A DNA stretch of 64,000 bases from an uncultured Duncaniella sp. (GCA_910576785.1 CAJTJG010000004.1:124001-188000); one strand, 5' to 3'; shown: positions 27,387 to 36,751, counted from the stretch's first letter. The notes: a model not told the origin generated them from the sequence alone. Made by a program: numbers and translations.

Positions 27387-27394
27387 CAAATTTA
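27387..27394 (-). promoter_or_regulatory. Probable -7 box of the recA promoter
   Basis: TAAATTTG on the minus strand (complement of CAAATTTA), 30 bases before the recA ATG. The -33 element is not clear. A second candidate, TAATTTTG, lies further upstream at 27581-27588. Confidence 0.5.
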
Positions 27395-27635
27395 ACGCCT
27401 TTGACGGGCAATATATTTACCCACCTGCGTTAATTGATGTCAACAAACTCGCGACATCATTTTTTACCAATGCTAAGATAGCTATAATTCAGCAGTTTAC
27501 CAAAACTTTTATGAAAAAGTAATTTTTTTTACACGATCCCATGAACCATTTCCCGCCGCGGGCGTTTAATAAGTACATAGCAAAATTACTTTTTCCATTG
27601 CAAGAAATGTGATAATGATTGGTTTATTATCTAAG

Positions 27636-27664
27636 CGAGGAGTCGATGTGATATCAACTCCTCG
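27636..27664. terminator. Hairpin after korB / with plus-strand U tract
   Basis: CGAGGAGT (27636-27643) pairs with ACTCCTCG (27657-27664), and GAT/ATC extends the stem after one mismatch. It is 47 bases past the korB stop, so it may terminate the dpm-pyrC-kor transcript. However, the T-rich tail (TTTGGTTTTT) follows on the plus strand, where no gene lies upstream. Confidence 0.6.
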
Positions 27665-27711
27665 TTTGGTTTTTCTATGCTATGATGTCTTGGTGGATAG
27701 TGGACACCGGA

Positions 27712-28737
27712 TCACTCCACCGTCCATGTCTCGCCGGCCATAGCCATCTCGCGCAGCGAACCGAAGTTCTTGCGGGCGCGTACATCGGCTATCTGGGCCT
27801 CGATCTCCTCATTATAGACAGGCGACTCCACATCACGGATCACTCCGAGGGCCAGCGGCAGACTCTTGCCATCCATCATGGCCAGCTGCTGATGCAGGAA
27901 GTTGGAGGATGTGTGGGCGTCATGCACCAGCACATCATCCATCGTATAGCCATCCTCGCCTACTTTCACAGCTTTGAGCAGGAAGCCGTCGCGCACCAGG
28001 CCCATCTCCTTCTCCTTGCCGAAGAGCATCTTCTCGCCGTGCACCAGATGAATGGTGCGCTCGGCGCGGTGCTCCTTCTCGGTGATGGGGTTATGGATAC
28101 CGTTGTTGAATATCACACAGTTCTGAAGCACCTCCACCACAGATGTACCCTTGTGGCGTGCGGCGGCGGTGAGCACCTCCTCCGACGTCTTCAGCTCCAC
28201 GTCTATCGAACGGGCGAAGAAATTGCCACGGGCGCCGAACACAAGCTCAGCCGGGATAAACGGATCCTCGGTAGTGCCGTAGGGCGATGATTTCGACACA
28301 AATCCGCGGTCGCTCGTGGGCGAGTACTGGCCCTTGGTCAGACCGTAGATCTTGTTGTTGAACAGTATGATGTTGATATCCACATTACGTCTCACGGCAT
28401 GGATGAAATGGTTGCCGCCGATAGCCAGGCCGTCACCGTCACCGGATATCTGCCATACGGTCATATCGGGCCTTGCCACCTTGAATCCGGTAGCTATCGC
28501 CGCGGCACGGCCGTGGATGGTATGGAAACCATAGGTGGCCATATAGTAAGGCAGACGTGAGCTGCAACCTATACCGGATATCACAGCCGTCTTGTGGGGA
28601 GCCACTCCGAGGGCGGCCATGGCCTTGTGGAGCGAGTTGAGTATGGCGTGGTCGCCACAGCCCGGACACCAGCGCACGGGCTGGGGATTCTTATAGTCGC
28701 CGGGGGCATATGCGGGGGTCATGTTGAGTTCTTCCAT
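27712..28737 (-). CDS. korB: 2-oxoacid:ferredoxin oxidoreductase, beta subunit (KorB-like)
   Basis: Thiamine-pyrophosphate-binding subunit of a 2-oxoglutarate/2-oxoacid ferredoxin oxidoreductase. 341 residues with RWCPGCGDHAILNSLHKA, the TPP motif ISGDGDGLAIGGNHF to LFNNKIYGLTKGQYSPT, and GISCSSRLP-type sequence at GIGCSSRLPYYM. No clear ferredoxin domain is fused. It starts two bases after the end of korA, forming an alpha-beta pair. Confidence 0.92.
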   Translation of the reverse strand: MEELNMTPAYAPGDYKNPQPVRWCPGCGDHAILNSLHKAMAALGVAPHKTAVISGIGCSSRLPYYMATYGFHTIHGRAAAIATGFKVARPDMTVWQISGDGDGLAIGGNHFIHAVRRNVDINIILFNNKIYGLTKGQYSPTSDRGFVSKSSPYGTTEDPFIPAELVFGARGNFFARSIDVELKTSEEVLTAAARHKGTSVVEVLQNCVIFNNGIHNPITEKEHRAERTIHLVHGEKMLFGKEKEMGLVRDGFLLKAVKVGEDGYTMDDVLVHDAHTSSNFLHQQLAMMDGKSLPLALGVIRDVESPVYNEEIEAQIADVRARKNFGSLREMAMAGETWTVE

Positions 28738-28739
28738 CG

Positions 28740-30590
28740 TTATTTCTCCTCCATGATTTTGTTGACACGGTCCACAACCTCGCTGACGAGGAAGGGCTGG
28801 CCCTGGATTTTGTTGATACGTTTGATGTCGAGATCAGGATAGCGGCACTGCAGATAGTCGGCGAACATTCCGGTGTTCAGCTCGGCCACGATTACGCGCT
28901 TGTAGCGGCGCAGCACCTCGGCGGTGTTGGCCGGCAGCGGGTTGATATAGTTGAAATGGGCGAAGGCCACGGGCGTTCCGGCGGCGGTGAGCTCGGAGGC
29001 TGCGGTGCGCAGATGTCCGTAGGTTCCGCCCCAGCCCACGAGCAGGGTGTCCGCACCCTGGGCATCCATCACCTCGAGCGCAGGAATGTCAGTGGCTATG
29101 CGGGCTATCTTCTCGCGACGCGCGTTGACCATCTTCTCATGGTTCACTGGATCGATGGATATCGCTCCGGTATTGTAGTCCTTCTCCAGACCGCCTATAC
29201 GGTGGGCGGCACCCTCCATGCCGGGGATAGCCCAGAAACGGGCGAGTGTCTTCTCATCGCGGGCATAGGGCTGCCATCCCTCGGCAAGACGCTCGGGGGT
29301 GAGCAGAGGGGCGTTGATGGCGGGGAGCTCATCATCCTCCGGTATGCGCCATGCGCTCGATCCGTTACCTATGAATGCATCCGTCAGCAGTATCACAGGG
29401 GTCATATGCTCCATGGCTATGCGCGATGCCTCAAACGCCATGGTGAAGCAGTCGGTGGGTGTGGACGCAGCCACTACCACTACCGGCGACTCTCCGTTGC
29501 GGCCATAGAGTGCCTGCATGAGGTCGGTCTGCTCGGTCTTGGTCGGAAGACCGGTGGAGGGTCCGCCACGCTGCACGTCGACCACCACGAGCGGAAGCTC
29601 GGCGATCACGGCCAGACCTATGCCCTCGCTCTTGAGCGCGAGGCCGGGACCCGATGTCGAGGTGACGGCGAGATGGCCTGCAAACGACGCTCCGATGGCC
29701 GAGCACACGCCGGCTATCTCATCTTCCATCTGCAGCGCCTTCACGCCCAGATCCTTGCGCTTGGCAAGTTCCTGGAGTATGTCGGTGGCCGGGGTGATGG
29801 GATACGAGCCCAGGAAGAGAGGACGTCCGCTCTTCTCGCTCGCGGCTATGAGGCCCCATGCCGTGGCCTTGTTGCCGTTGATGTCAGTGTAGACTCCGGG
29901 GCGGGCGTGGCCCGACTCTATGCGGTAGGTCGACACCGTGGCATGTATGTTGTGGCCGTAGTCATATCCGGCCTCGATCACCTTGCGGTTGGCCTCGAAG
30001 ATGGCGGGCTTCTTGGCAAATTTACCCTGAAGCATGCTCACAGCGCCCTTGAGCGGACGGTCAAACAGCCAGCACACAAGGCCGAGCGCAAAGATATTGC
30101 GGCACTTGAGGATGCTCTTGTTGTCAAGACCGGAGTCGGCCAGTGCCGCCTTGGTCATTGTTGTCACAGGCACTTCCACCACCTGCGCATTGATGTCAAG
30201 CTCCTTGAACGGATCGTTCGTCTCGAAGAGAGCCTTCTTCAGATCGGCCTCCTTGAACGAGTCGATATCCACTATGGCCACACCTCCGGGCTTGAGGAAA
30301 CGCACATTCTGTTTGAGTGCAGCCGGATTCATGGCCACAAGCACATCGCATAGATCGCCGGGAGTATGAACATCCACTCCCACGCTTACCTGAAAGCCCG
30401 ACACACCGCTGAGTGAACCCTGCGGGGCGCGCACCTCGGCAGGATAGTCGGGAAATGTGGAAACCTTGTCGCCCAGACCGGCCGAGACATTCGTGAAGAT
30501 GTTGCCCGCAAGCTGCATGCCGTCGCCCGAATCGCCCGAGAAACGCACTACAACCTTGTCGAGTGTTTTAACATTGGTATTGTCTAACAT
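28740..30590 (-). CDS. korA: 2-oxoacid:ferredoxin oxidoreductase, fused gamma-alpha subunit (KorA-like)
   Basis: 616 residues. The N-terminal gamma domain (about residues 10-190) begins KVVVRFSGDSGDGMQLAG and contains VSTFPDYPAEVRAPQGSL. The alpha domain follows with PLFLGSYPITPATDILQEL, TSTSGPGLALKSEGIG, DVQRGGPSTGLPTKTEQ and a C-terminal transketolase-like fold (DTLLVGWGGTYG, then NYINPLP). With KorB it should carry out reversible CoA-dependent oxidation of a 2-oxoacid, probably 2-oxoglutarate, using ferredoxin. I chose ATG 30590 because the longer frame from 30683 runs into pyrC. Confidence 0.92.
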   Translation of the reverse strand: MLDNTNVKTLDKVVVRFSGDSGDGMQLAGNIFTNVSAGLGDKVSTFPDYPAEVRAPQGSLSGVSGFQVSVGVDVHTPGDLCDVLVAMNPAALKQNVRFLKPGGVAIVDIDSFKEADLKKALFETNDPFKELDINAQVVEVPVTTMTKAALADSGLDNKSILKCRNIFALGLVCWLFDRPLKGAVSMLQGKFAKKPAIFEANRKVIEAGYDYGHNIHATVSTYRIESGHARPGVYTDINGNKATAWGLIAASEKSGRPLFLGSYPITPATDILQELAKRKDLGVKALQMEDEIAGVCSAIGASFAGHLAVTSTSGPGLALKSEGIGLAVIAELPLVVVDVQRGGPSTGLPTKTEQTDLMQALYGRNGESPVVVVAASTPTDCFTMAFEASRIAMEHMTPVILLTDAFIGNGSSAWRIPEDDELPAINAPLLTPERLAEGWQPYARDEKTLARFWAIPGMEGAAHRIGGLEKDYNTGAISIDPVNHEKMVNARREKIARIATDIPALEVMDAQGADTLLVGWGGTYGHLRTAASELTAAGTPVAFAHFNYINPLPANTAEVLRRYKRVIVAELNTGMFADYLQCRYPDLDIKRINKIQGQPFLVSEVVDRVNKIMEEK

Positions 30591-30621
30591 AAGATAACTG
30601 TATGCTGAGATATGAATTGAA

Positions 30622-31953
30622 TTATTTTCCTGTGAATGCGAGAGGTTCGGCTCCGGTGTCGCCGTTGACCACCGTACGGACAACGCTGTAAGTGAGCGAC
30701 CGTCCCTCCATAGGGCTCCAGCCGCACTTGCTCCTGATCTCCGGGGCCTCCACCTTGTGGCCCGGGAGCGGCAGACGCTCCACCACGACGAGATCGGCCT
30801 TCATGCCGGGGCGTATGAAACCGCGGTCACGTATCCCGAAGATACGCGCCGGAGCATGGCACATCAGCTCGACTATACGCTCTATACCTATCCCCTCGGC
30901 CTCCGGATCGCTCTCCATGAGGTCGAGCATGGCCGGAAGAGAGAACTGCACCATCGGCATGCCCGAAGCGGCGGTGAGGGCATCGCCCACCTTCTGCTCC
31001 GGCAGGTGCGGGGCATGGTCGGTGGCTATGCTGTCTATTGTCCCGCCGGGAGCGAGCGCACGCACAAGTGCTATACGGTCTGAGGCATCCTTGATGGCCG
31101 GATTGCACTTTATCCGTGCCCCGAGCCTCATGAAGTCTCCGCGGTCAAAGATAAGATACTGCGGACAGGTCTCTGCCGTCACCCTCACCCCGCGTGTCTT
31201 GGCGGCAGCTATGAGCGCCAGCTCGTCGGCTGTGGACACATGACATATGTGAAGCCGCGCCCCGCTGCGCTCCGCCAGAGCTATGGCATGGCGCGTGGCG
31301 CGCACACATGCCTCGCGCGGACGCATGTCCGGGTGCATCTCCACCGGTATCCCATCCGGATACTCCTCCGCGAGCCTCTCGCGGGCTGCGCGGTTCACAC
31401 CCTCATCCTCGGCATGCACGGCTATGATGGCCGGAGCCGAGGCGAAGAGACGCGTCAGCGTGGAGTCGTCATCCACAAGCATATTCCCTGTGGACGACCC
31501 GAGAAAAAGTTTGATTCCGGCGATGCCGGTATAGTCGGCCCCGAGCAATTCGGGGAGATTATCGTTTGTAGCGCCAATGAAAAATCCGTAATTGGCCTCC
31601 GACACCTCAACCGCCCGCGCCTTCTTCTCCTCCACAAAAGCCGCGCTTACGGTGGCAGGGCGGGTATTGGGCATGTCAATATACGAGGTGACGCCTCCGG
31701 CCACGGCAGCGGCCGATTCGGTAGCCATGTCGGCCTTCTCCGTCAGACCCGGATCGCGGAAATGCACATGGGTGTCTATGACACCGGGCAGCAGATATGC
31801 TCCCCGGCAGTCCACCGTCTCGGCAGCCTCCACCCCTTCGGGCACAGCGCCCGCGCCGGTGCGCGCTATGACGGACCCTTCCGTAAGGACCCATCCGTCA
31901 GTGACAGTCCCTTCGTTGACTATCCGCGCGTTATAAAATAGTATTGACTTCAT
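30622..31953 (-). CDS. pyrC: Dihydroorotase (type I)
   Basis: Third step of pyrimidine synthesis. 443 residues from ATG 31953. Metal ligands are in DTHVHFRDPGLTEKADM, ICHVSTADE and SIATDHAPHLPEQK. The carbamylated lysine probably lies in GIAGIKLFLGSSTGN. The length and motif spacing fit class I dihydroorotases common in Bacteroidetes. The start overlaps the glycosyltransferase stop (ATGA), which supports this start over the in-frame ATG at 31977. Confidence 0.93.
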   Translation of the reverse strand: MKSILFYNARIVNEGTVTDGWVLTEGSVIARTGAGAVPEGVEAAETVDCRGAYLLPGVIDTHVHFRDPGLTEKADMATESAAAVAGGVTSYIDMPNTRPATVSAAFVEEKKARAVEVSEANYGFFIGATNDNLPELLGADYTGIAGIKLFLGSSTGNMLVDDDSTLTRLFASAPAIIAVHAEDEGVNRAARERLAEEYPDGIPVEMHPDMRPREACVRATRHAIALAERSGARLHICHVSTADELALIAAAKTRGVRVTAETCPQYLIFDRGDFMRLGARIKCNPAIKDASDRIALVRALAPGGTIDSIATDHAPHLPEQKVGDALTAASGMPMVQFSLPAMLDLMESDPEAEGIGIERIVELMCHAPARIFGIRDRGFIRPGMKADLVVVERLPLPGHKVEAPEIRSKCGWSPMEGRSLTYSVVRTVVNGDTGAEPLAFTGK

Positions 31954-32726
31954 GGCTCTGATATTGTTGCGCTGCAATCAGGATATTTCGTGAACATGCT
32001 ACCGAGCTTTAGACGCATCACTCCGAAGAATCCCTCGCTGAATATCCCCGAACTCATCTTCGACACTCCGAGCACGCGGTTGACAAAGATGATGGGCACC
32101 TCCTCTATGCGGAACTTATGCTTGTAGGCAAGAAACTTCATCTCTATCTGGAAAGCATAACCCTTGAAGCGTATACGGTCAAGCGGCAGGGTGGCGAGCA
32201 CACGGCGCCGGTAGCACACGAATCCGGCCGTGGCATCATTGACAGGCATACCCGTCACGATGCGGACGTAGCGCGAGGCGTAAAACGACATCAGCACACG
32301 CCCCATGGGCCAGTTCACCACATTCACCCCCGTCACATAGCGCGAGCCTATGGCCACATCCGCACCCTTCTCACACGCCTCCACAAGGCGCGGCAGATCA
32401 GCCGGATTGTGCGAGAAATCCGCGTCCATCTCGCATATATACTCATAGCCCATCTCAAGGGCCTGCTTGAAACCGGCTATATAGGCCGTGCCAAGCCCGA
32501 GCTTACCCTTGCGCTCCAGCAGGTGGAGCCGTCCCGGATGCTCCTCCATCATTTCCTTGACTATGGAGGCTGTGCCGTCAGGCGAATTGTCATCTATGAT
32601 CAGGACGTCCATGCGCCGGGGCTGCGCGTAGACAGCCTCGATGATAGCCCGGATATTCTCCTTCTCGTTATAGGTAGGGATTATGACCAGGCAGTCCGAC
32701 TTGCTTTGTGCCGATGATGTGTCCAT
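31950..32726 (-). CDS. Polyprenol-phosphate sugar synthase, GT2 family (DPM1-like)
   Basis: 258-residue glycosyltransferase of family 2 with VIIPTYNEKENI at the N-terminus, the DDNSPDGTASIVKEM strand, and the DADFSHNPADLPRLV metal-binding region. VAIGSRYVTGV and the lid segment RFKGYAFQIEMKFLAYKHKF follow, as in dolichol-phosphate mannose synthases without C-terminal membrane helices. It probably loads a sugar onto undecaprenyl phosphate; mannose is inferred. First gene of the unit with pyrC and korAB. Confidence 0.88.
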   Translation of the reverse strand: MDTSSAQSKSDCLVIIPTYNEKENIRAIIEAVYAQPRRMDVLIIDDNSPDGTASIVKEMMEEHPGRLHLLERKGKLGLGTAYIAGFKQALEMGYEYICEMDADFSHNPADLPRLVEACEKGADVAIGSRYVTGVNVVNWPMGRVLMSFYASRYVRIVTGMPVNDATAGFVCYRRRVLATLPLDRIRFKGYAFQIEMKFLAYKHKFRIEEVPIIFVNRVLGVSKMSSGIFSEGFFGVMRLKLGSMFTKYPDCSATISEP

Positions 32727-32751
32727 CTGTGAAGAGGTTCGTGTTATCCCG

Positions 32752-32783
32752 CAAATTTAAGAAATATATCTCTCTCCTCCAAA
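32752..32783 (-). promoter_or_regulatory. Promoter of the dpm-pyrC-korAB unit
   Basis: On the minus strand, TTTG (complement of 32780-32783) and TAAATTTG (complement of 32752-32759) are separated by exactly 20 bases. The start codon is 26 bases downstream. Confidence 0.78.
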
Positions 32784-32797
32784 TCATATACACCCTC

Positions 32798-33715
32798 TTA
32801 TTTTATCCTTATGTTATTACGCGGATGATACATCAGAATATCCCTGCGCAGGGTCGACCGGTCGAGGTGTATATAGATCTGGGTCGTGGCTATCGACTCG
32901 TGGCCGAGCATCTGCTGTATGGCTCGCAGATTGGCCCCACCCTCCAGCAGATGAGTGGCAAAGGAATGGCGCAGAGTGTGGGGCGAGATGTTCTTCCTGA
33001 TCCCCGCCGCCTCGGCAAGACCCTTCACTATCTGGAACGCCCGTTGGCGTGTCAGCCGGTGGCCGCGGCGGTTCAGAAACAATATGTTCTCCTCGCCCGG
33101 CTTTATGGCGAGCCTGGAGCGGTCATCGAGCCAGGCGCTGATCTCACCTATCGAAGTATCGCTCATAGGCACCATGCGCTCCTTGTCTCCCTTGCCGCGC
33201 ACTATCAGATAGCCCTCGGCGGCAAACACCTTCGACATCTCCAGATTCACAAGCTCGCTCACACGCAGCCCGCACCCGTAGAGTGTCTCCATGATGGCGC
33301 GGTCGCGCTGTGCCTCGGCCTTCCGGGGATCTATCGCTCCGATCATAGCGTTGATCTCATCCACAGTCAGCACCTCCGGCAGATGAAAACCCGTCTGCGG
33401 CGACTCGAGCAGCTCGGACGGATCACCCTCCGTATACCCCTCGGCCGTAAGATAACGGAAAAAACTCCTCACTCCCGATATTATACGTGCGCGTGACCGC
33501 TCGGCTATCCCCACATCATTCAGGTCGCCCACAAAGAGGCGGAGCGTGTCGAGCGTGACATCGCGCAGCCCCGTGCCCTCACCGGCAAGCCATTCCAGCA
33601 GACGACTGAGATCGCGGCGGTAAGCCTCGCGTGTGTTGTCAGACATACCGCGGTCCATCATCAGATAGACATCATAGTCCGCCACAATCTTCCCTATGTC
33701 ATGGATTGAGCGCAT
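32798..33715 (-). CDS. xerD: Tyrosine recombinase, XerC/XerD type
   Basis: 305-residue site-specific recombinase of the type that resolves chromosome dimers. The N-terminal SAM-like domain (MSDNTREAYRRDLSRLLEWL) is followed by the catalytic domain with arginine in GCGLRVSELVNL, lysine in VRGKGDKERMVP, HTLRHSFATHLLEGG, GHESIATTQIYIH and the tyrosine in the last. The length is normal for XerD. No mobile-element context, dif site or direct repeats are visible. Its start overlaps the upstream 163-residue gene by ATGA. Confidence 0.92.
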   Translation of the reverse strand: MRSIHDIGKIVADYDVYLMMDRGMSDNTREAYRRDLSRLLEWLAGEGTGLRDVTLDTLRLFVGDLNDVGIAERSRARIISGVRSFFRYLTAEGYTEGDPSELLESPQTGFHLPEVLTVDEINAMIGAIDPRKAEAQRDRAIMETLYGCGLRVSELVNLEMSKVFAAEGYLIVRGKGDKERMVPMSDTSIGEISAWLDDRSRLAIKPGEENILFLNRRGHRLTRQRAFQIVKGLAEAAGIRKNISPHTLRHSFATHLLEGGANLRAIQQMLGHESIATTQIYIHLDRSTLRRDILMYHPRNNIRIK

Positions 33716-34206
33716 CAGAAACTTGTGTCGAAATCCTGGCGTGGCACTCCGCGGCGGTTCACCACAAGGAGCACACGTCCGTTGGTGAAACTCATCCCCT
33801 CCGGCATGCCGCGCAGATACTCCATGCGCTCCTGCGGGTCTGTGCGCCTCACGAACAATGCCCTCCCCTCCGCCGGATACACCGGCGATACGGATAGCCC
33901 GTCAGCCACTGTCAGGTCTGCGTCAATGCCATCACCGGTAAGCTCCGCACGGCTGTCAGCCAGACGCACAGCCTCAGCCTCACCGGCAGTGAGCGGACCG
34001 CCCACACTCCCGGGTTCAAGCGCGCATACTATCCTGAACACAAGCTTGAGCCAGCGGACATCCTCGCTGCGGCGCTTCTCCAGCACCTCATAACCATAGT
34101 AACGCCCGCAGTCCCTGAGCACGGAGGTCACCATGCGGTAGGCAAACGGCGAGTGTATGCCGTGACCCCGTGCCCGCCAGCGGCGCCGAAGCCATATCCT
34201 GATCAT
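33715..34206 (-). CDS. Small protein with GIHSPF motif, possibly degenerate methyltransferase
   Basis: 163 residues. The N-terminal RARGHGIHSPFAYRMV and YYGYEVLEKRR resemble the start of a Bacteroidetes SAM-dependent methyltransferase-like family that normally runs to 230-260 residues. Here the segment after KLVFRIVCALEPGSV lacks a recognisable glycine-rich SAM loop, and the protein ends after RVLLVVNRRGVPRQDFD. It could therefore have lost catalysis. The coordinates overlap both neighbours by four bases (ATGA), suggesting a translated gene. Function unknown. Confidence 0.65.
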   Translation of the reverse strand: MIRIWLRRRWRARGHGIHSPFAYRMVTSVLRDCGRYYGYEVLEKRRSEDVRWLKLVFRIVCALEPGSVGGPLTAGEAEAVRLADSRAELTGDGIDADLTVADGLSVSPVYPAEGRALFVRRTDPQERMEYLRGMPEGMSFTNGRVLLVVNRRGVPRQDFDTSF

Positions 34207-36743
34207 TTTTCCTTTCTCCTCACACTCCTCACGGCCATCACCGCACTTCCGGCAAGAGCGGCATAGATGAGTATCACAGCCGCAGTGGCAGCATGGTCGG
34301 TGACACGTATTGACTGCGGGTCAAACCGCATCTCCACCGTGTGCTCTCCGGCAGGGATATCAATGGCACGCAGCACATAGTTCACCCGCCCGATCTCCGC
34401 AGGCTTGCCATCTATGGTAGCCTCCCAGCCCCACGGGAAGAACACCTCGGAGAACACCGCCACACCTCCGCGGGCCGTACGGGCCTTGTAGGACAGACGG
34501 TTCGGGGCATACGAGGTCTCATAGATCGTGTCTCCGGGCTGCTTGGGCGATCCCGTGCCGAGCACCGCCGAGAAGCGGCTGTCGGCAACGGCCTGACGGG
34601 CCGGATCAATGCGGCCGAGGGCATCCATCTCCGCATCCGGACCATTCACATAGTCCACACGGTCAACAAACCAGGCATTGCCCATGGCCTCCGGATTGAG
34701 CAGAGGCTGACCGTCCAGACCTATGATATAACGGGCGTTGAGCATATTGAGCACATTCCAGTCGGCATCAGTCTCCGATCCCTGGGTGAAGTGCGCCAGA
34801 TGACGGTCTATCAGATCCTGATAGCGTGTAAGCTTTGCAGCATGATATCCACCTATCATCTTGTGGTAATATGACGGATCGGCCGAGTAGAAACGCGGTA
34901 TGTCCATCACACGATAATTCATCGAAGTGTCGGCGAGTATCCTCTCGTCGGCGGGTGTCTTGGCGATGGGCGCACCCACGGTGAGCTGACGCGCCACGAA
35001 ACTGTCATGGTTCACATAGCGCTTGTTGATCATATACAGATCGCCCGCCACAAGCAGAAGCAGTCCACCCACAATCACCTGCACAGGCATCTTACCCTTC
35101 ATGTAGAAGAATATGAACACCATCCCCACCACGGCTATGAGCATGCTCCTGAGGGCATCGGCCTTCACAAGACCGTAGCGCAGACTCTCCACTGCATTGT
35201 ATATGTCGGCATTGGCCAGCGAGAACGAGCGGGCCGTGGCGCTGTCATAACCCTGCTGCACCAGCGATGAGGTGATATATCCGTCTATCATACGGTCATT
35301 CTCCGAAATGGCGTCGCCAAACATCTCAGGCACGGCATAGGCCAGAAGACACAGTCCTATCGTCACGCCGAAACACCAGCACACAGGTTTCTTGTACTTG
35401 GCCCAGCTGCGCTCACCATCACTCACCATCTGCTGCAGGGCCATGGCGCCGAGCAGCGGCATGGTGAACTCCGCTATAACAAGGATACTCTCCACGGTCC
35501 TGAACTTGGAATACATCGGGGCTATGCTGAGCATGATGTCGGTGAACACCATGGCGTGGCGTCCCCAGGCCAGAAGTATCGAGAACACCGTCAGTATCAG
35601 CAGCGCCCACTTCCATGGGCCTTTCACTATTACACACCCCAGCAGGAAGAGCGCCACGATAAGCGCACCGACATATACGGGGCCGTTCGTACCCTCCGGA
35701 TCGCCGAAGTACTGGCTCAGATAGCCCAGATACTGTTGTTCAAGCTCCCCCTTGGCCTTGGCCTCCGTAAGGTCGCCGAGACTCACGGGCATCATGCGTC
35801 CCTGCACAGGCTTGGCCGACGCTCCACCCTTGATGTTGGGTATCAGCAGCGAGAATGTCTCCGAAGGCTGATAGCTGTACTGCGTGATGTAATCCTTGTC
35901 AAGACCTCCGGTCGAGTTGGCCGGATCAGCCTTGGTCTGCGCAGTCAGCTCGCTGTGGCTGCCGCGCATGGTCTCCTTGGAGTACTCATACGTATTGTAA
36001 AGGCTCGGCAGATTGGCTGTCACAGCAAGCACCGCCGCCACCGCAAGCACACCGGTGGCCGTATACCATTGCTTCATCCTCTTTCCACGCCAGGCCGTCA
36101 CACCGGTGGCTATGACTATGCCGAGTATCACATAGATGAAATAGTAGGACATCTGTATATGGTTGCTCGACAGCTGCATCATGGCAAACAGTGCAGCCAC
36201 GGCACCACCCGCAAGATAGCGCCCGCGGTAGGCCAGCACTATTCCCGCTATCGTCGGCGGGATATAGGCTAGTGTGGCGAACTTCCACAGATGCCCGGCA
36301 CCGATTATGATAACGAAATATGTCGACAATCCGTAGGCCACAGCTCCGAGCAGAGCCACACCCCACCTCATGCGCATGGCCATCAGCAGTATGAAGAATC
36401 CCGCCATCATCATGGCCAGATGGTTGGCAGGATAAGGCAGCCCCAATCCGGCCACAGTGTTGACCCACCGGAAGAGTGACGACGAGGGGTAGACCGGAGA
36501 GATCTGGAACGTGGGCATGCCGGAGAAGAGCGAGTTGGTCCAGCGTGTGGTCTCCCCCGTGGCCTCGGCATAAGCCTTGGCCTCCTGACCTATGGCTATG
36601 CCCTGCTGCATGTCATGCTGACGCAGCAGGTTGCCCTGCGCCGCATCGGGATAGAAAAATGCGAATGCTATGGCGGCTATCACCGCGAGGCCCGCGAGAA
36701 AACGAACCGTCTGACGGACTATAGGATCTTTCATCATATTCAT
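34203..36743 (-). CDS. YfhO-family multi-spanning membrane protein
   Basis: 846 residues with about twelve or more hydrophobic segments, plus a C-terminal soluble beta domain ending in one more helix. The N-terminal arrangement (FLAGLAVIAAIAFAFFYPDA, then a QGIAIGQEAKAYAEATGE loop) and the C-terminal EVFFPWGWEATIDGKPAEIG segment are characteristic of YfhO-type GT-C-like enzymes. These act in cell-envelope glycosylation, for example of teichoic acids in Bacillus; the substrate here is unknown. Start at ATG 36743; ATG 36737 or 36734 would also serve. It is nine bases after the lipoprotein gene. Confidence 0.85.
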   Translation of the reverse strand: MNMMKDPIVRQTVRFLAGLAVIAAIAFAFFYPDAAQGNLLRQHDMQQGIAIGQEAKAYAEATGETTRWTNSLFSGMPTFQISPVYPSSSLFRWVNTVAGLGLPYPANHLAMMMAGFFILLMAMRMRWGVALLGAVAYGLSTYFVIIIGAGHLWKFATLAYIPPTIAGIVLAYRGRYLAGGAVAALFAMMQLSSNHIQMSYYFIYVILGIVIATGVTAWRGKRMKQWYTATGVLAVAAVLAVTANLPSLYNTYEYSKETMRGSHSELTAQTKADPANSTGGLDKDYITQYSYQPSETFSLLIPNIKGGASAKPVQGRMMPVSLGDLTEAKAKGELEQQYLGYLSQYFGDPEGTNGPVYVGALIVALFLLGCVIVKGPWKWALLILTVFSILLAWGRHAMVFTDIMLSIAPMYSKFRTVESILVIAEFTMPLLGAMALQQMVSDGERSWAKYKKPVCWCFGVTIGLCLLAYAVPEMFGDAISENDRMIDGYITSSLVQQGYDSATARSFSLANADIYNAVESLRYGLVKADALRSMLIAVVGMVFIFFYMKGKMPVQVIVGGLLLLVAGDLYMINKRYVNHDSFVARQLTVGAPIAKTPADERILADTSMNYRVMDIPRFYSADPSYYHKMIGGYHAAKLTRYQDLIDRHLAHFTQGSETDADWNVLNMLNARYIIGLDGQPLLNPEAMGNAWFVDRVDYVNGPDAEMDALGRIDPARQAVADSRFSAVLGTGSPKQPGDTIYETSYAPNRLSYKARTARGGVAVFSEVFFPWGWEATIDGKPAEIGRVNYVLRAIDIPAGEHTVEMRFDPQSIRVTDHAATAAVILIYAALAGSAVMAVRSVRRKEK

Positions 36744-36751
36744 ACTCTTTA

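Larger units (their letters stand above)
27358..27711. other. Intergenic region between recA and korB
   Basis: 354 bases without a gene. Contains the probable recA -7 box, a second TAATTTTG on the minus strand at 27581-27588, AT-rich runs around 27520, and a strong hairpin at 27636-27664. I see no convincing open reading frame or known RNA family. Confidence 0.7.

Noticed and set aside
28956..30353. Long open frame (465 codons) on the plus strand opposite korA
   Set aside because: Antisense reading of a GC-rich gene; korA has clear domains and codon bias. The same applies to long antisense frames over maeB (13530-14918), the phosphomutase (37450-39294) and rpoC (40095-41762).
32798..33715. 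Integrase of a mobile element
   Set aside because: The protein is XerD-like, has a normal housekeeping length, is coupled to chromosomal genes, and shows no attachment-site repeats.
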